Program-made: the position numbers and the translations under genes
In this document: positions 53,354 through 61,096 of the stretch, in pieces
How the letters are laid out: each line of letters opens with the position of its first letter
Numbering within the stretch: the first letter of the stretch is position 1
Assembly: GCF_000585255.1 (NCBI RefSeq)
Contig: NZ_JANL01000039.1
Location: forward strand, 1-61,148
Source: Alkalibacterium sp. AK22
GTDB lineage: Bacteria > Bacillota > Bacilli > Lactobacillales > Carnobacteriaceae_A
Length of the DNA stretch: 61,148 nt
Direction: 5' to 3'
The notes under the pieces: generated by a model
Database searches by the model: none
What the model was told of the DNA's origin: nothing
The model's input: only the letters and a program-made list of their open reading frames with translations

Positions 53354-54673
53354 ATGAAGACAATTAACTGGAAAACTTTGATAACGAGTTCTTTTGCTGC
53401 TGCCCTTTCCCTGTCTGTTCTAAACGCAGCCCCCCTGACCGCCGGAGCGGAAGAGTTGTCGGTTGAAGCGGAGTCTGCTGTGCTTGTCGATTTTGACACA
53501 GGCCAAATTCTGCACGACCAAAGCGCAGATGAGCCAAGAGGAATTGCCTCGATGACTAAGATGCTGGTCGAGTATATTTTGTTTGAAGAAATAGAAGCCG
53601 GTAAACTGGACTGGGACAGCGAAATTACAATCAGTGAATATGCCCACAACATCAGCCAGAACTATGCCTTGTCCAACGTACCGCTTCGACTGGGAGATAC
53701 ATACACGGTACAGGAGCTGTATGAGTCGTTAGCCATATACTCTGCCAACGGCGCAACGATTGCCTTGGCAGAAGAAATCGAAGGGTCCGAACATGCCTTT
53801 GTTGACCGCATGCGTGAGCTGGTCGAGTCGTGGGGAATCACGGACTACCAGCTTTACAACACAACGGGTCTGAACAATTCTTTCCTACTGGGTAACCACT
53901 ACCCTGGAAGTGCAGAAGATGCTGAGAATATTATGGCAGCCAGAGATATTGCCATTGTGTCCAGAGAGTTGATTGCCGATTTTCCGGAAGTTCTAGAAAC
54001 GTCAAGTGTTCCGACTATGACTTTTAGGGAAGGCACACCTGATGCGATCAACATGATGAACTGGAACTGGATGCTCGAAGGACTCAGTCATGCCCGATCT
54101 GATGTGGATGGGCTGAAAACGGGAACGACTAGCTTTGCTGGAGCGACTTTCACGGGCACAGCGGAGCAGGACGGCCGGCGTCTGATTTCTGTCGTTATGG
54201 GAGCTGGAGACGGCTTTACCAACAGGGGTCAGCGTTTCGACGAAACGTCCAGGTTGCTGGATCATGGATTCGACGGCTTTACACGTGAAACGATTGTAGG
54301 AGAAGAGCATACACTGGATCAGGAACACAACCTGCCTGTCCGCAATGGTCTGGAAGAAAGCGTATCTCTCGTTACAACTGAGTCACTGGAATTTTACCTT
54401 CCGGAGGGAGCCGATCTGGATCACTATGCCTATACGTTTGTTCCTAATGAAGAGAAACTGAACCAGGATGGAGAAATCGAAGCACCCATTTCTGTAGGAG
54501 AAAGCCTGGGAGAGCTCGTGGTCGAAAACGCAGAAGACGTCGATTTCCTTTCAGGAGAACAATTTGGGGCCATCAATGTCGCAGCGGCAGAGTCAGTTGA
54601 ACGGGCAGGATTTTTCACAGTCTTTACCAACTGGATGAGTGATATCTTTGGCGGGATCCGTGACCGCTTTTAA
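53354..54673 (+). CDS. dacA: D-alanyl-D-alanine carboxypeptidase (PBP5/DacA type)
   Basis: A 439-aa penicillin-binding protein. The signal peptide (about 1-32) is followed by the serine-peptidase domain with SMTK (66-69, nucleophile and Lys), SAN (130-132) and KTG (255-257), so the active site is complete. A PBP5 C-terminal domain and an amphipathic C-terminal helix that likely anchors it to the membrane follow. It removes the terminal D-Ala of wall pentapeptides. The protein is strongly acidic. AGGAG lies 8 nt before ATG 53354. Confidence 0.93.
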   Translation: MKTINWKTLITSSFAAALSLSVLNAAPLTAGAEELSVEAESAVLVDFDTGQILHDQSADEPRGIASMTKMLVEYILFEEIEAGKLDWDSEITISEYAHNISQNYALSNVPLRLGDTYTVQELYESLAIYSANGATIALAEEIEGSEHAFVDRMRELVESWGITDYQLYNTTGLNNSFLLGNHYPGSAEDAENIMAARDIAIVSRELIADFPEVLETSSVPTMTFREGTPDAINMMNWNWMLEGLSHARSDVDGLKTGTTSFAGATFTGTAEQDGRRLISVVMGAGDGFTNRGQRFDETSRLLDHGFDGFTRETIVGEEHTLDQEHNLPVRNGLEESVSLVTTESLEFYLPEGADLDHYAYTFVPNEEKLNQDGEIEAPISVGESLGELVVENAEDVDFLSGEQFGAINVAAAESVERAGFFTVFTNWMSDIFGGIRDRF

Positions 54674-54682
54674 AGAAATAAT

Positions 54683-54711
54683 TTGACCTTTTCACCATGT
54701 TTGAGTACACT
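54683..54711 (+). promoter_or_regulatory. Promoter of the serS T-box leader
   Basis: TTGACC (54683-54688), 17 bp, TACACT (54706-54711). Confidence 0.7.
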
Positions 54712-54719
54712 ATATACAC

Positions 54720-54974
54720 AAGTAAAATAGCGAACGTTTAAACGAAGCAGTAAACAGGCAAGGCGGCTAAGAGAGTCAGTGGGTGGTGCAAACTGGCGCG
54801 TCTGTGTGTTGAATCCGTCGTTTTTCAAGTAAATAATCAGGCATCAGCTGAAATTATTTCGGTGCAGACCGTTACCCTGTTCGAGTGTGAAAAGAATCCG
54901 TTCTTTTTGAAACTGGGTGGTACCGCGAAAAACAGTCTTTCGTCCCTTGCAAGGGAAAAGGCTGTTTTTTTGTG
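54720..54974 (+). promoter_or_regulatory. T-box leader of serS, Ser specifier
   Basis: The T-box core GGGTGGTACCGCG is near 54915-54927, followed by a terminator pairing AAAACAG...TCCCTT with AAGGGA...CTGTTTT and seven T (54927-54974). In the stem I region the context TTGAA-TCC-G places a TCC serine codon at 54814-54816 as likely specifier. Uncharged tRNA-Ser would promote serS expression. Confidence 0.9.
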
Positions 54975-55010
54975 TCCAATACAACCTCAAAAGGAAAGAA
55001 GGAGAGCGCC

Positions 55011-56285
55011 ATGATTGACATCAAGCTGATACGCAATGACTTTGACAAAGTAAAAGAGCGTCTGCAGACTAGAGGAGTAGATCCGACCGAGCTAGATAAT
55101 CTGAAAGACCTAGACAAAAGACGCCGAGAACTGATGCAGAAGTCTGAACAACTCAAACAAGAGAGAAATCAAGTGTCCGACCAGATTGCAAAAAAGAAGC
55201 GCAACAAAGAAAATGCAGACGAAGCCATTGCAGCGATGAAGCAAGTTGGTGCAGACATCAAGTCAATTGATGCCGAGCTTGAAACAATCGAGGAAAAAAC
55301 ACAGGCGATTGCGTCTGTGTTGCCGAACCTGCCTCATCCATCCTTGCCGGTCGGCGAAGATGAAGAATCAAATGTTGAAGTGCGTAAATGGGGCGAACTT
55401 CCAGCATTTGATTTTGAACCGAAGCCTCATTGGGACCTGGGGGCAGACTTGAAGATACTTGATTTTGAAAGAGGAGCCAAAGTGGCCCGCAGCCGCTTCC
55501 TCTATTACAAAGGACTGGGTGCTCGCCTGGAACGTGCATTGTATAACTTTATGATCGATCTGCACGTCAGTGAACATGGTTACGAAGAAGTGATTCCTCC
55601 TTACCTCGCAAACGATGAAGCCCTTTACGGAACAGGCCAGTTTCCCAAATTCAAGGAGGACGTTTTCCAGGTTGAAGGGCAAGCTCTGACACTGATTCCG
55701 ACAGCTGAAGTCCCGCTGACAAACTATTATCAGAATGAAATTCTTGAAGAAGAGGATCTGCCGGTTTACTTTACTGCGCTGTCTCCATCTTTCCGGTCAG
55801 AAGCAGGGAGTGCCGGACGAGATACTCGTGGACTGATCCGCTTGCACCAGTTTAATAAAGTAGAGATGGTCAAGTTTGCCAAGCCGGAAGAGTCTTATGA
55901 TGAATTAGAAAAAATGACGGCCAATGCAGAAGCGATTCTGCAAAAACTGGGACTTGCCTACAGAGTGGTCCTGCTGTCTACAGGGGATACCGGGTTTGCT
56001 GCAGCTAAGACATATGATTTGGAAGTATGGATTCCAACGCAGGAGACATACAGAGAAATCAGTTCGTGTTCAAATACAGAAGCTTTCCAGGCGAGACGTG
56101 CCAAGATACGGTACCGTAAAGAAGCGGATGGCAAGATTGAGCACGTGCATACACTGAATGGCTCAGGTCTGGCGGTCGGCCGTACGGTTGCGGCTATACT
56201 GGAAAATTATCAGCAGGCTGACGGCAGTATCAAAATACCGGATGTCCTGGTGCCTTACATGGGCGGCGCGAAAGAAATAAGATAA
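55011..56285 (+). CDS. serS: Seryl-tRNA synthetase
   Basis: A 424-aa class II synthetase. Residues 1-105 form the long antiparallel coiled coil that grips tRNA-Ser. Motif 2 is [17 protein letters not shown] and motif 3 lies in [35 protein letters not shown] contributes to serine binding. ATG 55011 has GAAGGAG 8 nt upstream; the frame upstream of it runs through the T-box terminator. Confidence 0.96.
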   Translation: MIDIKLIRNDFDKVKERLQTRGVDPTELDNLKDLDKRRRELMQKSEQLKQERNQVSDQIAKKKRNKENADEAIAAMKQVGADIKSIDAELETIEEKTQAIASVLPNLPHPSLPVGEDEESNVEVRKWGELPAFDFEPKPHWDLGADLKILDFERGAKVARSRFLYYKGLGARLERALYNFMIDLHVSEHGYEEVIPPYLANDEALYGTGQFPKFKEDVFQVEGQALTLIPTAEVPLTNYYQNEILEEEDLPVYFTALSPSFRSEAGSAGRDTRGLIRLHQFNKVEMVKFAKPEESYDELEKMTANAEAILQKLGLAYRVVLLSTGDTGFAAAKTYDLEVWIPTQETYREISSCSNTEAFQARRAKIRYRKEADGKIEHVHTLNGSGLAVGRTVAAILENYQQADGSIKIPDVLVPYMGGAKEIR

Positions 56286-56306
56286 CCGAAAGGCATCAAT
56301 AGATTG

Positions 56307-56344
56307 AAAGGTTTGTCCGCTGTTGCAGGGATAAGCCTTTTTTC
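56307..56344 (+). terminator. Terminator after serS
   Basis: AAAGGTTTGTCC pairs with GGGATAAGCCTTT (with bulges), and T-rich sequence follows. Confidence 0.65.
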
Positions 56345-56423
56345 TTTGCTGATAAAAGGAGTATGATACAATCAATACAGAAATTGACTTCGCACAAGGA
56401 ATAGAGATTGAGGAGGAAAAATG

Positions 56424-56954
56424 ATGGCACAACTTGAAAAAGCAGTCTTTGCAGGTGGATGTTTCTGGTGCATGGTTCAGCCTTTCGATACAAAGCCGGG
56501 GATCCACTCCGTTGTATCAGGCTATACGGGTGGGCATGTCGAGAATCCGACATACAGGCAAGTGACGTCGGGAAAGACAGGACACACGGAAGCAGTAGAA
56601 ATCACTTATGACTCGGAAAAAATCACTTACCGTGAGCTGGTTGAAATTTACTGGAAGCAAACAGATCCGACAGATGCAGGCGGACAGTTTGCAGACAGGG
56701 GGGACTCATACCGGCCGGTCATTTTTTATAAAACACAAGAAGAGAAGGCAGAAGCAGAAGCATCCAAGAAAGCACTTCAGGATAGCGGGCGCTTTACTGA
56801 TCCTGTCGTGACCGCGATTGAAGAAGCAAAGCCGTTTTATCCGGCTGAAGATTATCACCAGGACTTTTACAAAAAAGAGTCGGCGCATTACAAAAGATAT
56901 AGTATCGGTTCGGGTCGGGCAAGCTTTATATCTAGCCACTGGCAGGAAGATTAG
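56424..56954 (+). CDS. msrA: Peptide methionine sulfoxide reductase A
   Basis: A 176-aa repair enzyme that reduces the S-form of methionine sulfoxide. The active-site motif GCFWC (near 12-16) is intact, and [26 protein letters not shown] is the usual substrate-binding segment. GGAGG is 7 nt before ATG 56424; ATG 56421 is possible but only 4 nt away. No fused MsrB domain is present. Confidence 0.94.
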   Translation: MAQLEKAVFAGGCFWCMVQPFDTKPGIHSVVSGYTGGHVENPTYRQVTSGKTGHTEAVEITYDSEKITYRELVEIYWKQTDPTDAGGQFADRGDSYRPVIFYKTQEEKAEAEASKKALQDSGRFTDPVVTAIEEAKPFYPAEDYHQDFYKKESAHYKRYSIGSGRASFISSHWQED

Positions 56955-57007
56955 CAGCCTGAATCTGGTAAGTTGAGATTATTTTTTATGTTTTTTGAAA
57001 AAAGTCG

Positions 57008-57036
57008 TTGACTTTAGTCTGATATCTTTGTATGAT
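57008..57036 (+). promoter_or_regulatory. rRNA-type promoter of the 5S-tRNA operon
   Basis: TTGACT (57008-57013), 17 bp, TATGAT (57031-57036). The sequence after the -10 (ATAAGAGTTGCTGC ... TAACAC) is nearly the same as after the last rRNA promoter at 61068-61096. Confidence 0.8.
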
Positions 57037-57070
57037 ATAAGAGTTGCTGCGGTAACACGACGCAATAAAC

Positions 57071-57190
57071 TGTATAGTAGCGATAGCGAGAAGGATCCAC
57101 CTGTTCCCATTCCGAACACAGCCGTTAAGCTTCTCAGCGCCGAGGATAGTGAAGGGTTTCTCTTTGTGAAAGCAGGACGCCGCTATGCAG
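57071..57190 (+). rRNA. rrf: 5S ribosomal RNA
   Basis: About 120 nt with the conserved core CCATTCCGAACACAG, GTTAAGC and CAGCGCCGA, and ends that pair (CTGTATAG with CTATGCAG). No 16S or 23S gene precedes it; msrA ends 116 bp upstream. Confidence 0.93.
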
Positions 57191-57198
57191 TTACATAT

Positions 57199-57271
57199 GG
57201 AGGTTTAGCTCAGTTGGGAGAGCATCTGCCTTACAAGCAGAGGGTCAGCGGTTCGAGCCCGTTAACCTCCA
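57199..57271 (+). tRNA. tRNA-Val(TAC)
   Basis: Cloverleaf with anticodon loop CTTACAA, TTCGAGC T-loop and GGAGGTT acceptor paired with AACCTCC. No encoded CCA. Confidence 0.95.
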
Positions 57272-57280
57272 TAGATCCAT

Positions 57281-57353
57281 GAGCCGTTAGCTCAGTTGGT
57301 AGAGCAACTGACTTTTAATCAGTGGGTCACAGGTTCGAATCCTGTACGGCTCA
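57281..57353 (+). tRNA. tRNA-Lys(TTT)
   Basis: Anticodon stem CTGAC/GTCAG-like with loop CTTTTAA, acceptor GAGCCGT paired with ACGGCTC. No encoded CCA. Confidence 0.95.
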
Positions 57354-57384
57354 TATATAAGAGAAATCTTATATAGTCACACAA

Positions 57385-57466
57385 GCGGATGTGGCGGAAT
57401 TGGCAGACGCACTAGATTTAGGATCTAGCGCTTCACGGCGTGGGGGTTCAAGTCCCTCCATCCGCA
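57385..57466 (+). tRNA. tRNA-Leu(TAG)
   Basis: Long variable arm, anticodon loop TTTAGGA, acceptor GCGGATG paired with CATCCGC. Confidence 0.95.
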
Positions 57467-57488
57467 TTGCACCATTTAATAGATAAAC

Positions 57489-57561
57489 GCCGGCTTAGCT
57501 CAGTTGGTAGAGCAACTGATTTGTAATCAGTGGGTCGAGGGTTCAAATCCTTTAGCCGGCA
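57489..57561 (+). tRNA. tRNA-Thr(TGT)
   Basis: Anticodon loop TTTGTAA, acceptor GCCGGCT paired with AGCCGGC. Confidence 0.95.
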
Positions 57562-57589
57562 TTACTGAACAGGTCTATCCTGTTCGTTT

Positions 57590-57661
57590 GCGGAAGTAGT
57601 TCAGTGGTAGAACATCACCTTGCCAAGGTGGGGGTCGCGGGTTCGAATCCCGTCTTCCGCT
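57590..57661 (+). tRNA. tRNA-Gly(GCC)
   Basis: Anticodon loop TTGCCAA, acceptor GCGGAAG paired with CTTCCGC. Confidence 0.95.
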
Positions 57662-57725
57662 TACTTACACTAGTAAGTAAAGTATCGCATATCAGGAATT
57701 ATCTGTTACAGACATAACCGTTTAC

Positions 57726-57799
57726 GCACCCTTAGCTCAATTGGATAGAGTACCTGACTACGAATCAGGCGGTTAGAGGTTCGAGTCCTCTAGGGTGCA
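57726..57799 (+). tRNA. tRNA-Arg(ACG)
   Basis: Anticodon loop CTACGAA, acceptor GCACCCT paired with AGGGTGC. The A34 should be edited to inosine. Confidence 0.95.
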
Positions 57800-57816
57800 T
57801 GTGTTGAGCAGTATTA

Positions 57817-57890
57817 CGGGAAGTAGCTCAGCTTGGTAGAGCACTTGGTTTGGGACCAAGGGGTCGCAGGTTCGAATCCTGTCTTCCCGA
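57817..57890 (+). tRNA. tRNA-Pro(TGG)
   Basis: Anticodon loop TTTGGGA, acceptor CGGGAAG paired with CTTCCCG. Confidence 0.95.
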
Positions 57891-57904
57891 TTTGCAACAA
57901 AAAT

Positions 57905-57978
57905 GGCGGTGTAGCTCAGCTGGCTAGAGCGTACGGTTCATACCCGTGAGGTCGGGGGTTCGATCCCCTCCGCCGCTA
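57905..57978 (+). tRNA. tRNA-Met(CAT), elongator
   Basis: Anticodon loop TTCATAC. The body matches the elongator tRNA-Met type of Bacilli, with acceptor GGCGGTG paired with CGCCGCT (wobbles). Confidence 0.9.
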
Positions 57979-58003
57979 TACATAGCAATGTGCACGGACT
58001 AAA

Positions 58004-58077
58004 GGACCTTTAGCTCAGTTGGTTAGAGCAAACGGCTCATAACCGTTCGGTCGCAGGTTCGAGTCCTGCAAGGTCCA
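58004..58077 (+). tRNA. tRNA with CAT anticodon, probably Ile2 (lysidine-modified)
   Basis: Anticodon loop CTCATAA with acceptor GGACCTT/AAGGTCC. The body resembles the Ile(CAU) tRNA of Bacilli that TilS modifies to read AUA, rather than elongator Met. The distinction is from memory of those sequences. Confidence 0.75.
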
Positions 58078-58143
58078 TTGCGACGGCTGTTGAAGCGCTG
58101 GTAATGACAGGCTTCGGATTCGATGGTTGTCAGTTAATATTAT

Positions 58144-58216
58144 CGCGGGGTAGAGCAGTTGGCAGCTCGTCGGGCTCATAACCCGGAGGTCGCAGGTTCG
58201 AGTCCTGCCCCCGCAA
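58144..58216 (+). tRNA. Initiator tRNA-fMet(CAT), copy 1
   Basis: C1-A72 mismatch at the acceptor end and three G-C pairs in the anticodon stem (GGG/CCC around CTCATAA), both initiator hallmarks. The D-loop is one base shorter than the usual form. Confidence 0.93.
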
Positions 58217-58307
58217 TCACTCCGACTGTTGAAGTTTTAGCTGATACAGACAGGAGGACGCTTAGGCATTGGCCTACAGTGATTTTATATAATGGATTTA
58301 AATGTGA

Positions 58308-58380
58308 GGTCCCGTAGTGTAGCGGTTATCACGCCTGCCTGTCACGCAGGAGATCGCGGGTTCGATTCCCGTCGGGACCG
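58308..58380 (+). tRNA. tRNA-Asp(GTC), copy 1
   Basis: Anticodon loop CTGTCAC, acceptor GGTCCCG paired with CGGGACC, discriminator G. Confidence 0.95.
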
Positions 58381-58385
58381 TTTTA

Positions 58386-58456
58386 GCGGGTGTAGTTTAG
58401 TGGTAAAACCCCAGCCTTCCAAGCTGATGTCGGGAGTTCGATTCTCCTCACCCGCT
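58386..58456 (+). tRNA. tRNA-Gly(TCC)
   Basis: Anticodon loop CTTCCAA, acceptor GCGGGTG paired with CACCCGC. Confidence 0.95.
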
Positions 58457-58489
58457 TTGTATCGATAAGGTACAACTTAAAATGAAACA

Positions 58490-58563
<74 letters not shown>

Positions 58564-58574
58564 TTGTACTACCT

Positions 58575-58646
58575 GGCCCCTTGGTCAAGCGGTTAAGACA
58601 CCGCCCTTTCACGGCGGTAACACGGGTTCGAATCCCGTAGGGGTCA
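58575..58646 (+). tRNA. tRNA-Glu(TTC)
   Basis: Anticodon loop CTTTCAC, acceptor GGCCCCT paired with AGGGGTC. Confidence 0.95.
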
Positions 58647-58669
58647 TGCTAACTGAATAAGTTATATTT

Positions 58670-58759
58670 GGAGGATTACCCAAGTCTGGCTTAAGGGAAC
58701 GGTCTTGAAAACCGTCAGGCGTGTAAAAGCGCGCGTGGGTTCGAATCCCACATCCTCCT
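58670..58759 (+). tRNA. tRNA-Ser(TGA)
   Basis: Long variable arm (GGCGTGTAAAAGCGC region), anticodon loop CTTGAAA, acceptor GGAGGAT paired with ATCCTCC. The discriminator base appears to be T rather than the usual G. Confidence 0.93.
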
Positions 58760-58770
58760 TTGCTGCGCTT

Positions 58771-58904
58771 GTTGCTTCTTTAGAAGTTTGCAAGCTCAGT
58801 ACACGCGGTCTTTGGACCGTCGTGTTTCCGAATTAAAGGTTTGTAGTTGCTTCTTAAAGAAGTTTACAAGCCTGATATGCGCAGCTTTAAGGCTGCCATG
58901 TTTC
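58771..58904 (+). repeat. Two diverged copies of a ~58-bp spacer element
   Basis: Copy 1 (58771-58828) and copy 2 (58846-58904) both begin GTTGCTTCTT and end GTTTC. Each contains a small hairpin (CGGTC/GACCG and GCAGC/GCTGC). They lie between tRNA-Ser and the second tRNA-fMet. Confidence 0.6.
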
Positions 58905-58932
58905 AAGTTTGATGATTGTTACTTAATATTAT

Positions 58933-59005
58933 CGCGGGGTAGAGCAGTTGGCAGCTCGTCGGGCTCATAACCCGGAGGTCGCAGGTTCGAGTCCTGCCCC
59001 CGCAA
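58933..59005 (+). tRNA. Initiator tRNA-fMet(CAT), copy 2
   Basis: Identical in sequence to the copy at 58144. Confidence 0.93.
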
Positions 59006-59095
59006 TCACTCTGACTGTTGAAGTTTTAGTTGATACAGACAGGGGACACTTAGGCATTGACCTACAGTGATTTTATATAATGGATTTAAATGTGA

Positions 59096-59168
59096 GGTCC
59101 CGTAGTGTAGCGGTTATCACGCCTGCCTGTCACGCAGGAGATCGCGGGTTCGATTCCCGTCGGGACCG
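59096..59168 (+). tRNA. tRNA-Asp(GTC), copy 2
   Basis: Identical to the copy at 58308. The spacer before it is also almost identical. Confidence 0.95.
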
Positions 59169-59173
59169 TTTAA

Positions 59174-59246
59174 GGCGCTGTAGCTCAGTTGGTAGAGCAA
59201 CGGATTGAAGCTCCGTGTGTCGGCAGTTCGACTCTGTCCAGCGCCA
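59174..59246 (+). tRNA. tRNA-Phe(GAA)
   Basis: Anticodon loop TTGAAGC, acceptor GGCGCTG paired with CAGCGCC. Relevant to the Tyr/Phe-sensing aro leader. Confidence 0.95.
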
Positions 59247-59256
59247 TGCCTATTAT

Positions 59257-59337
59257 GGAGGGATAGCGAAGTGGCTAAACGCGGCGGACTGTAAATCCGC
59301 TCCTTCGGGTTCGTAGGTTCGAATCCTACTCCCTCCA
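59257..59337 (+). tRNA. tRNA-Tyr(GTA)
   Basis: Long variable arm, anticodon loop CTGTAAA, acceptor GGAGGGA paired with TCCCTCC. Confidence 0.95.
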
Positions 59338-59342
59338 CTTTT

Positions 59343-59413
59343 AGGGGTATAGTTTAATGGTAAAACTATGGTCTCCAAAACCATCGATGTGGGTTCGACT
59401 CCTGCTACCCCTG
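59343..59413 (+). tRNA. tRNA-Trp(CCA)
   Basis: Anticodon loop CTCCAAA, acceptor AGGGGTA paired with TACCCCT, discriminator G. Confidence 0.95.
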
Positions 59414-59478
59414 TTTACCTCTAAAACTGAAATAGGCATGACTTTTTTAAGGTAATACGTTATAATTTATATAAACAT

Positions 59479-59552
59479 GGCGATTGTGGCGAAGTGGTTA
59501 ACGCACCGGGTTGTGGTCTCGGCATTCGTGGGTTCGAACCCCATCAGTCGCC
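59479..59552 (+). tRNA. tRNA-His(GTG)
   Basis: Anticodon loop TTGTGGT. An extra G at -1 pairs with C73, the identity element of tRNA-His. Confidence 0.94.
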
Positions 59553-59558
59553 CTTAAT

Positions 59559-59630
59559 TGGGCTATAGCCAAGTGGTAAGGCAGCGGGTTTTGGTCTCGC
59601 CATTCCTAGGTTCGAATCCTAGTAGCCCAG
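59559..59630 (+). tRNA. tRNA-Gln(TTG)
   Basis: Anticodon loop TTTTGGT, acceptor TGGGCTA paired with TAGCCCA, discriminator G. Confidence 0.95.
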
Positions 59631-59654
59631 TTTTTTATTTAATAGCTATAAGAT

Positions 59655-59725
59655 GGCGGTATAGCCAAGGGGTAAGGCAGAGGTCTGCAAAACCTTTATC
59701 ACCGGTTCAAATCCGGTTACCGCCT
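59655..59725 (+). tRNA. tRNA-Cys(GCA)
   Basis: Anticodon loop CTGCAAA, acceptor GGCGGTA paired with TACCGCC, discriminator T. Confidence 0.95.
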
Positions 59726-59745
59726 TATCATCATATAGACTATAT

Positions 59746-59829
59746 GCCGGCGTGGTGGAATTGGTAGACACGCTGGACTCAAAATCCAGTGCCCGTTAGG
59801 GCGTGCCGGTTCGACTCCGGCCGCCGGTA
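59746..59829 (+). tRNA. tRNA-Leu(CAA)
   Basis: Long variable arm, anticodon loop CTCAAAA, acceptor GCCGGCG paired with CGCCGGT (one wobble). Last gene of the cluster. Confidence 0.95.
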
Positions 59830-59836
59830 TTATGTG

Positions 59837-59872
59837 AAAAGTGTACTCTAGTAACCTAGAGTGCACTTTTTT
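59837..59872 (+). terminator. Terminator of the 5S-tRNA operon
   Basis: AAAAGTGTACTCTAG pairs with CTAGAGTGCACTTTT (one wobble), followed by further T. Confidence 0.92.
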
Positions 59873-60864
59873 GTGCAACAATCTTTATGACAAAAAATGA
59901 GGGGAGCTCTAAAGTGGATATGCCGACACATTATGTGCATATAGGAAACAATTAGTGTCTTTAAAGGTGATTCAAGTGACTACATGTTAAATGACAGGGG
60001 CTGTACTGAATAGAGTGAGGGTCAGTAAAGTGTTTGGGCTTGCCAACCTGACCTTGTTTTCAGATAAATGGACATCTGCTGTCTTGAAATGATCAGACAG
60101 CCTATTGTTTTTCCTGATCCTTCACTAGGCTGCCTCAGCAGTGTCACCTGAATAGACTATAACGCTTGCAGATTTCCTTGGGGCAACAAGGTTTTTTCTA
60201 TTAGAGGCTCAGCTCTTGCAGAAGTCAACAAAATTACACCTACCGCACTTTTTATACTATGTTGTGCAATCAGCGATAAGCTGTCAGAATAAGTGTTTTC
60301 ATGACGAGTTACCGTCTGCAATTGGGCTGGGGCCAATGACTAGAGCCAGCCGAGGCGTTTGCCTCATACGGAAAACAATGCTCATGATGATTATAGGTTA
60401 GCAGTCATGAGTATTTTTTGAAGCAAGTTGAACAATCTAAAAAGGCAAGTACAAGGAGGGGCTGTTTGAATCTGCTTTCTTAGTTCGAGGGATAACCAGT
60501 CATGGTGTGGGAGGTACACGACTGATGTTACTTTTTCTATGATAATAACTTCTGTAAAGAGAACCCTTTACTTTTAAATGGACGTTTGGAAAGCCAGGTT
60601 ATGCAAGAACAATTGTTACTATAGAAGAGAGAGGCATGACTTTCCGAAAATGACAAGGCAGCCCGTGTGATAAGTACCTGGATTCCATAACAAATGATGC
60701 TTTAAGAAAAGACATAGCGAACAGTCAGGCGATTTGACTAATGTTGGAAGCAGCTTTACTAAGGGCTGCGAGAAAGTAACGGAGACTTTGTAGGTGAAAC
60801 AAATGATGCAAAGCCCTTTAAAACAATGTTTTAAAAATAAAATAAACTAATTGTTTAAAAAGTA
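59873..60864. other. Long intergenic region without a recognisable gene
   Basis: About 1 kb between the tRNA cluster and the rRNA promoters. Only short ORFs without ribosome sites are present. Two plus-strand terminator-like hairpins stand out: CCTTG/CAAGG with six T (60176-60197), and ATGCTCATGA/TCATGAGTAT with six T (60378-60419). I found no convincing promoter for a small RNA. Confidence 0.5.
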
Positions 60865-60893
60865 TTGACCCACTGTCGAGTAGATGATATTAT
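60865..60893 (+). promoter_or_regulatory. rRNA operon promoter P1
   Basis: TTGACC, 17 bp, TATTAT, followed by the GTTGCTGC motif seen after the other rRNA-type promoters. Confidence 0.7.
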
Positions 60894-60967
60894 TAATCTC
60901 GTTGCTGCAAAACATATTAAAAAGTGTGTGTGTGAAACAGCAGCGAAAAAAGAATTTCAAAAAGTTG

Positions 60968-60996
60968 TTGACAACTAAATGAAATTAAGATATACT
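60968..60996 (+). promoter_or_regulatory. rRNA operon promoter P2
   Basis: TTGACA, 17 bp, TATACT. Preceded by TTTCAAAAAGTTG, the same upstream A-rich sequence as P3. Confidence 0.8.
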
Positions 60997-61067
60997 AAAG
61001 TAGTTGTCATCGAGAACAGCTAAAATGTTTACAGCCAAACGAAATAAAAAAATATTTCAAAAAGTTG

Positions 61068-61096
61068 TTGACAAGCAATCGAGACGATGGTATGAT
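61068..61096 (+). promoter_or_regulatory. rRNA operon promoter P3
   Basis: TTGACA, 17 bp, TATGAT, exactly 100 bp after P2. The sequence to the window end (GTTGCTGC, CGACGCC, AACGAAAGTGCTAGATC) looks like the leader of a 16S gene that should begin beyond the edge. Confidence 0.85.

Noticed and set aside
59117-59338. 73-aa minus-strand ORF with a GVGFEPT-like start
   Set aside because: It is a translation of the complementary strand of tRNA-Asp, Phe and Tyr genes, a well-known annotation artefact.
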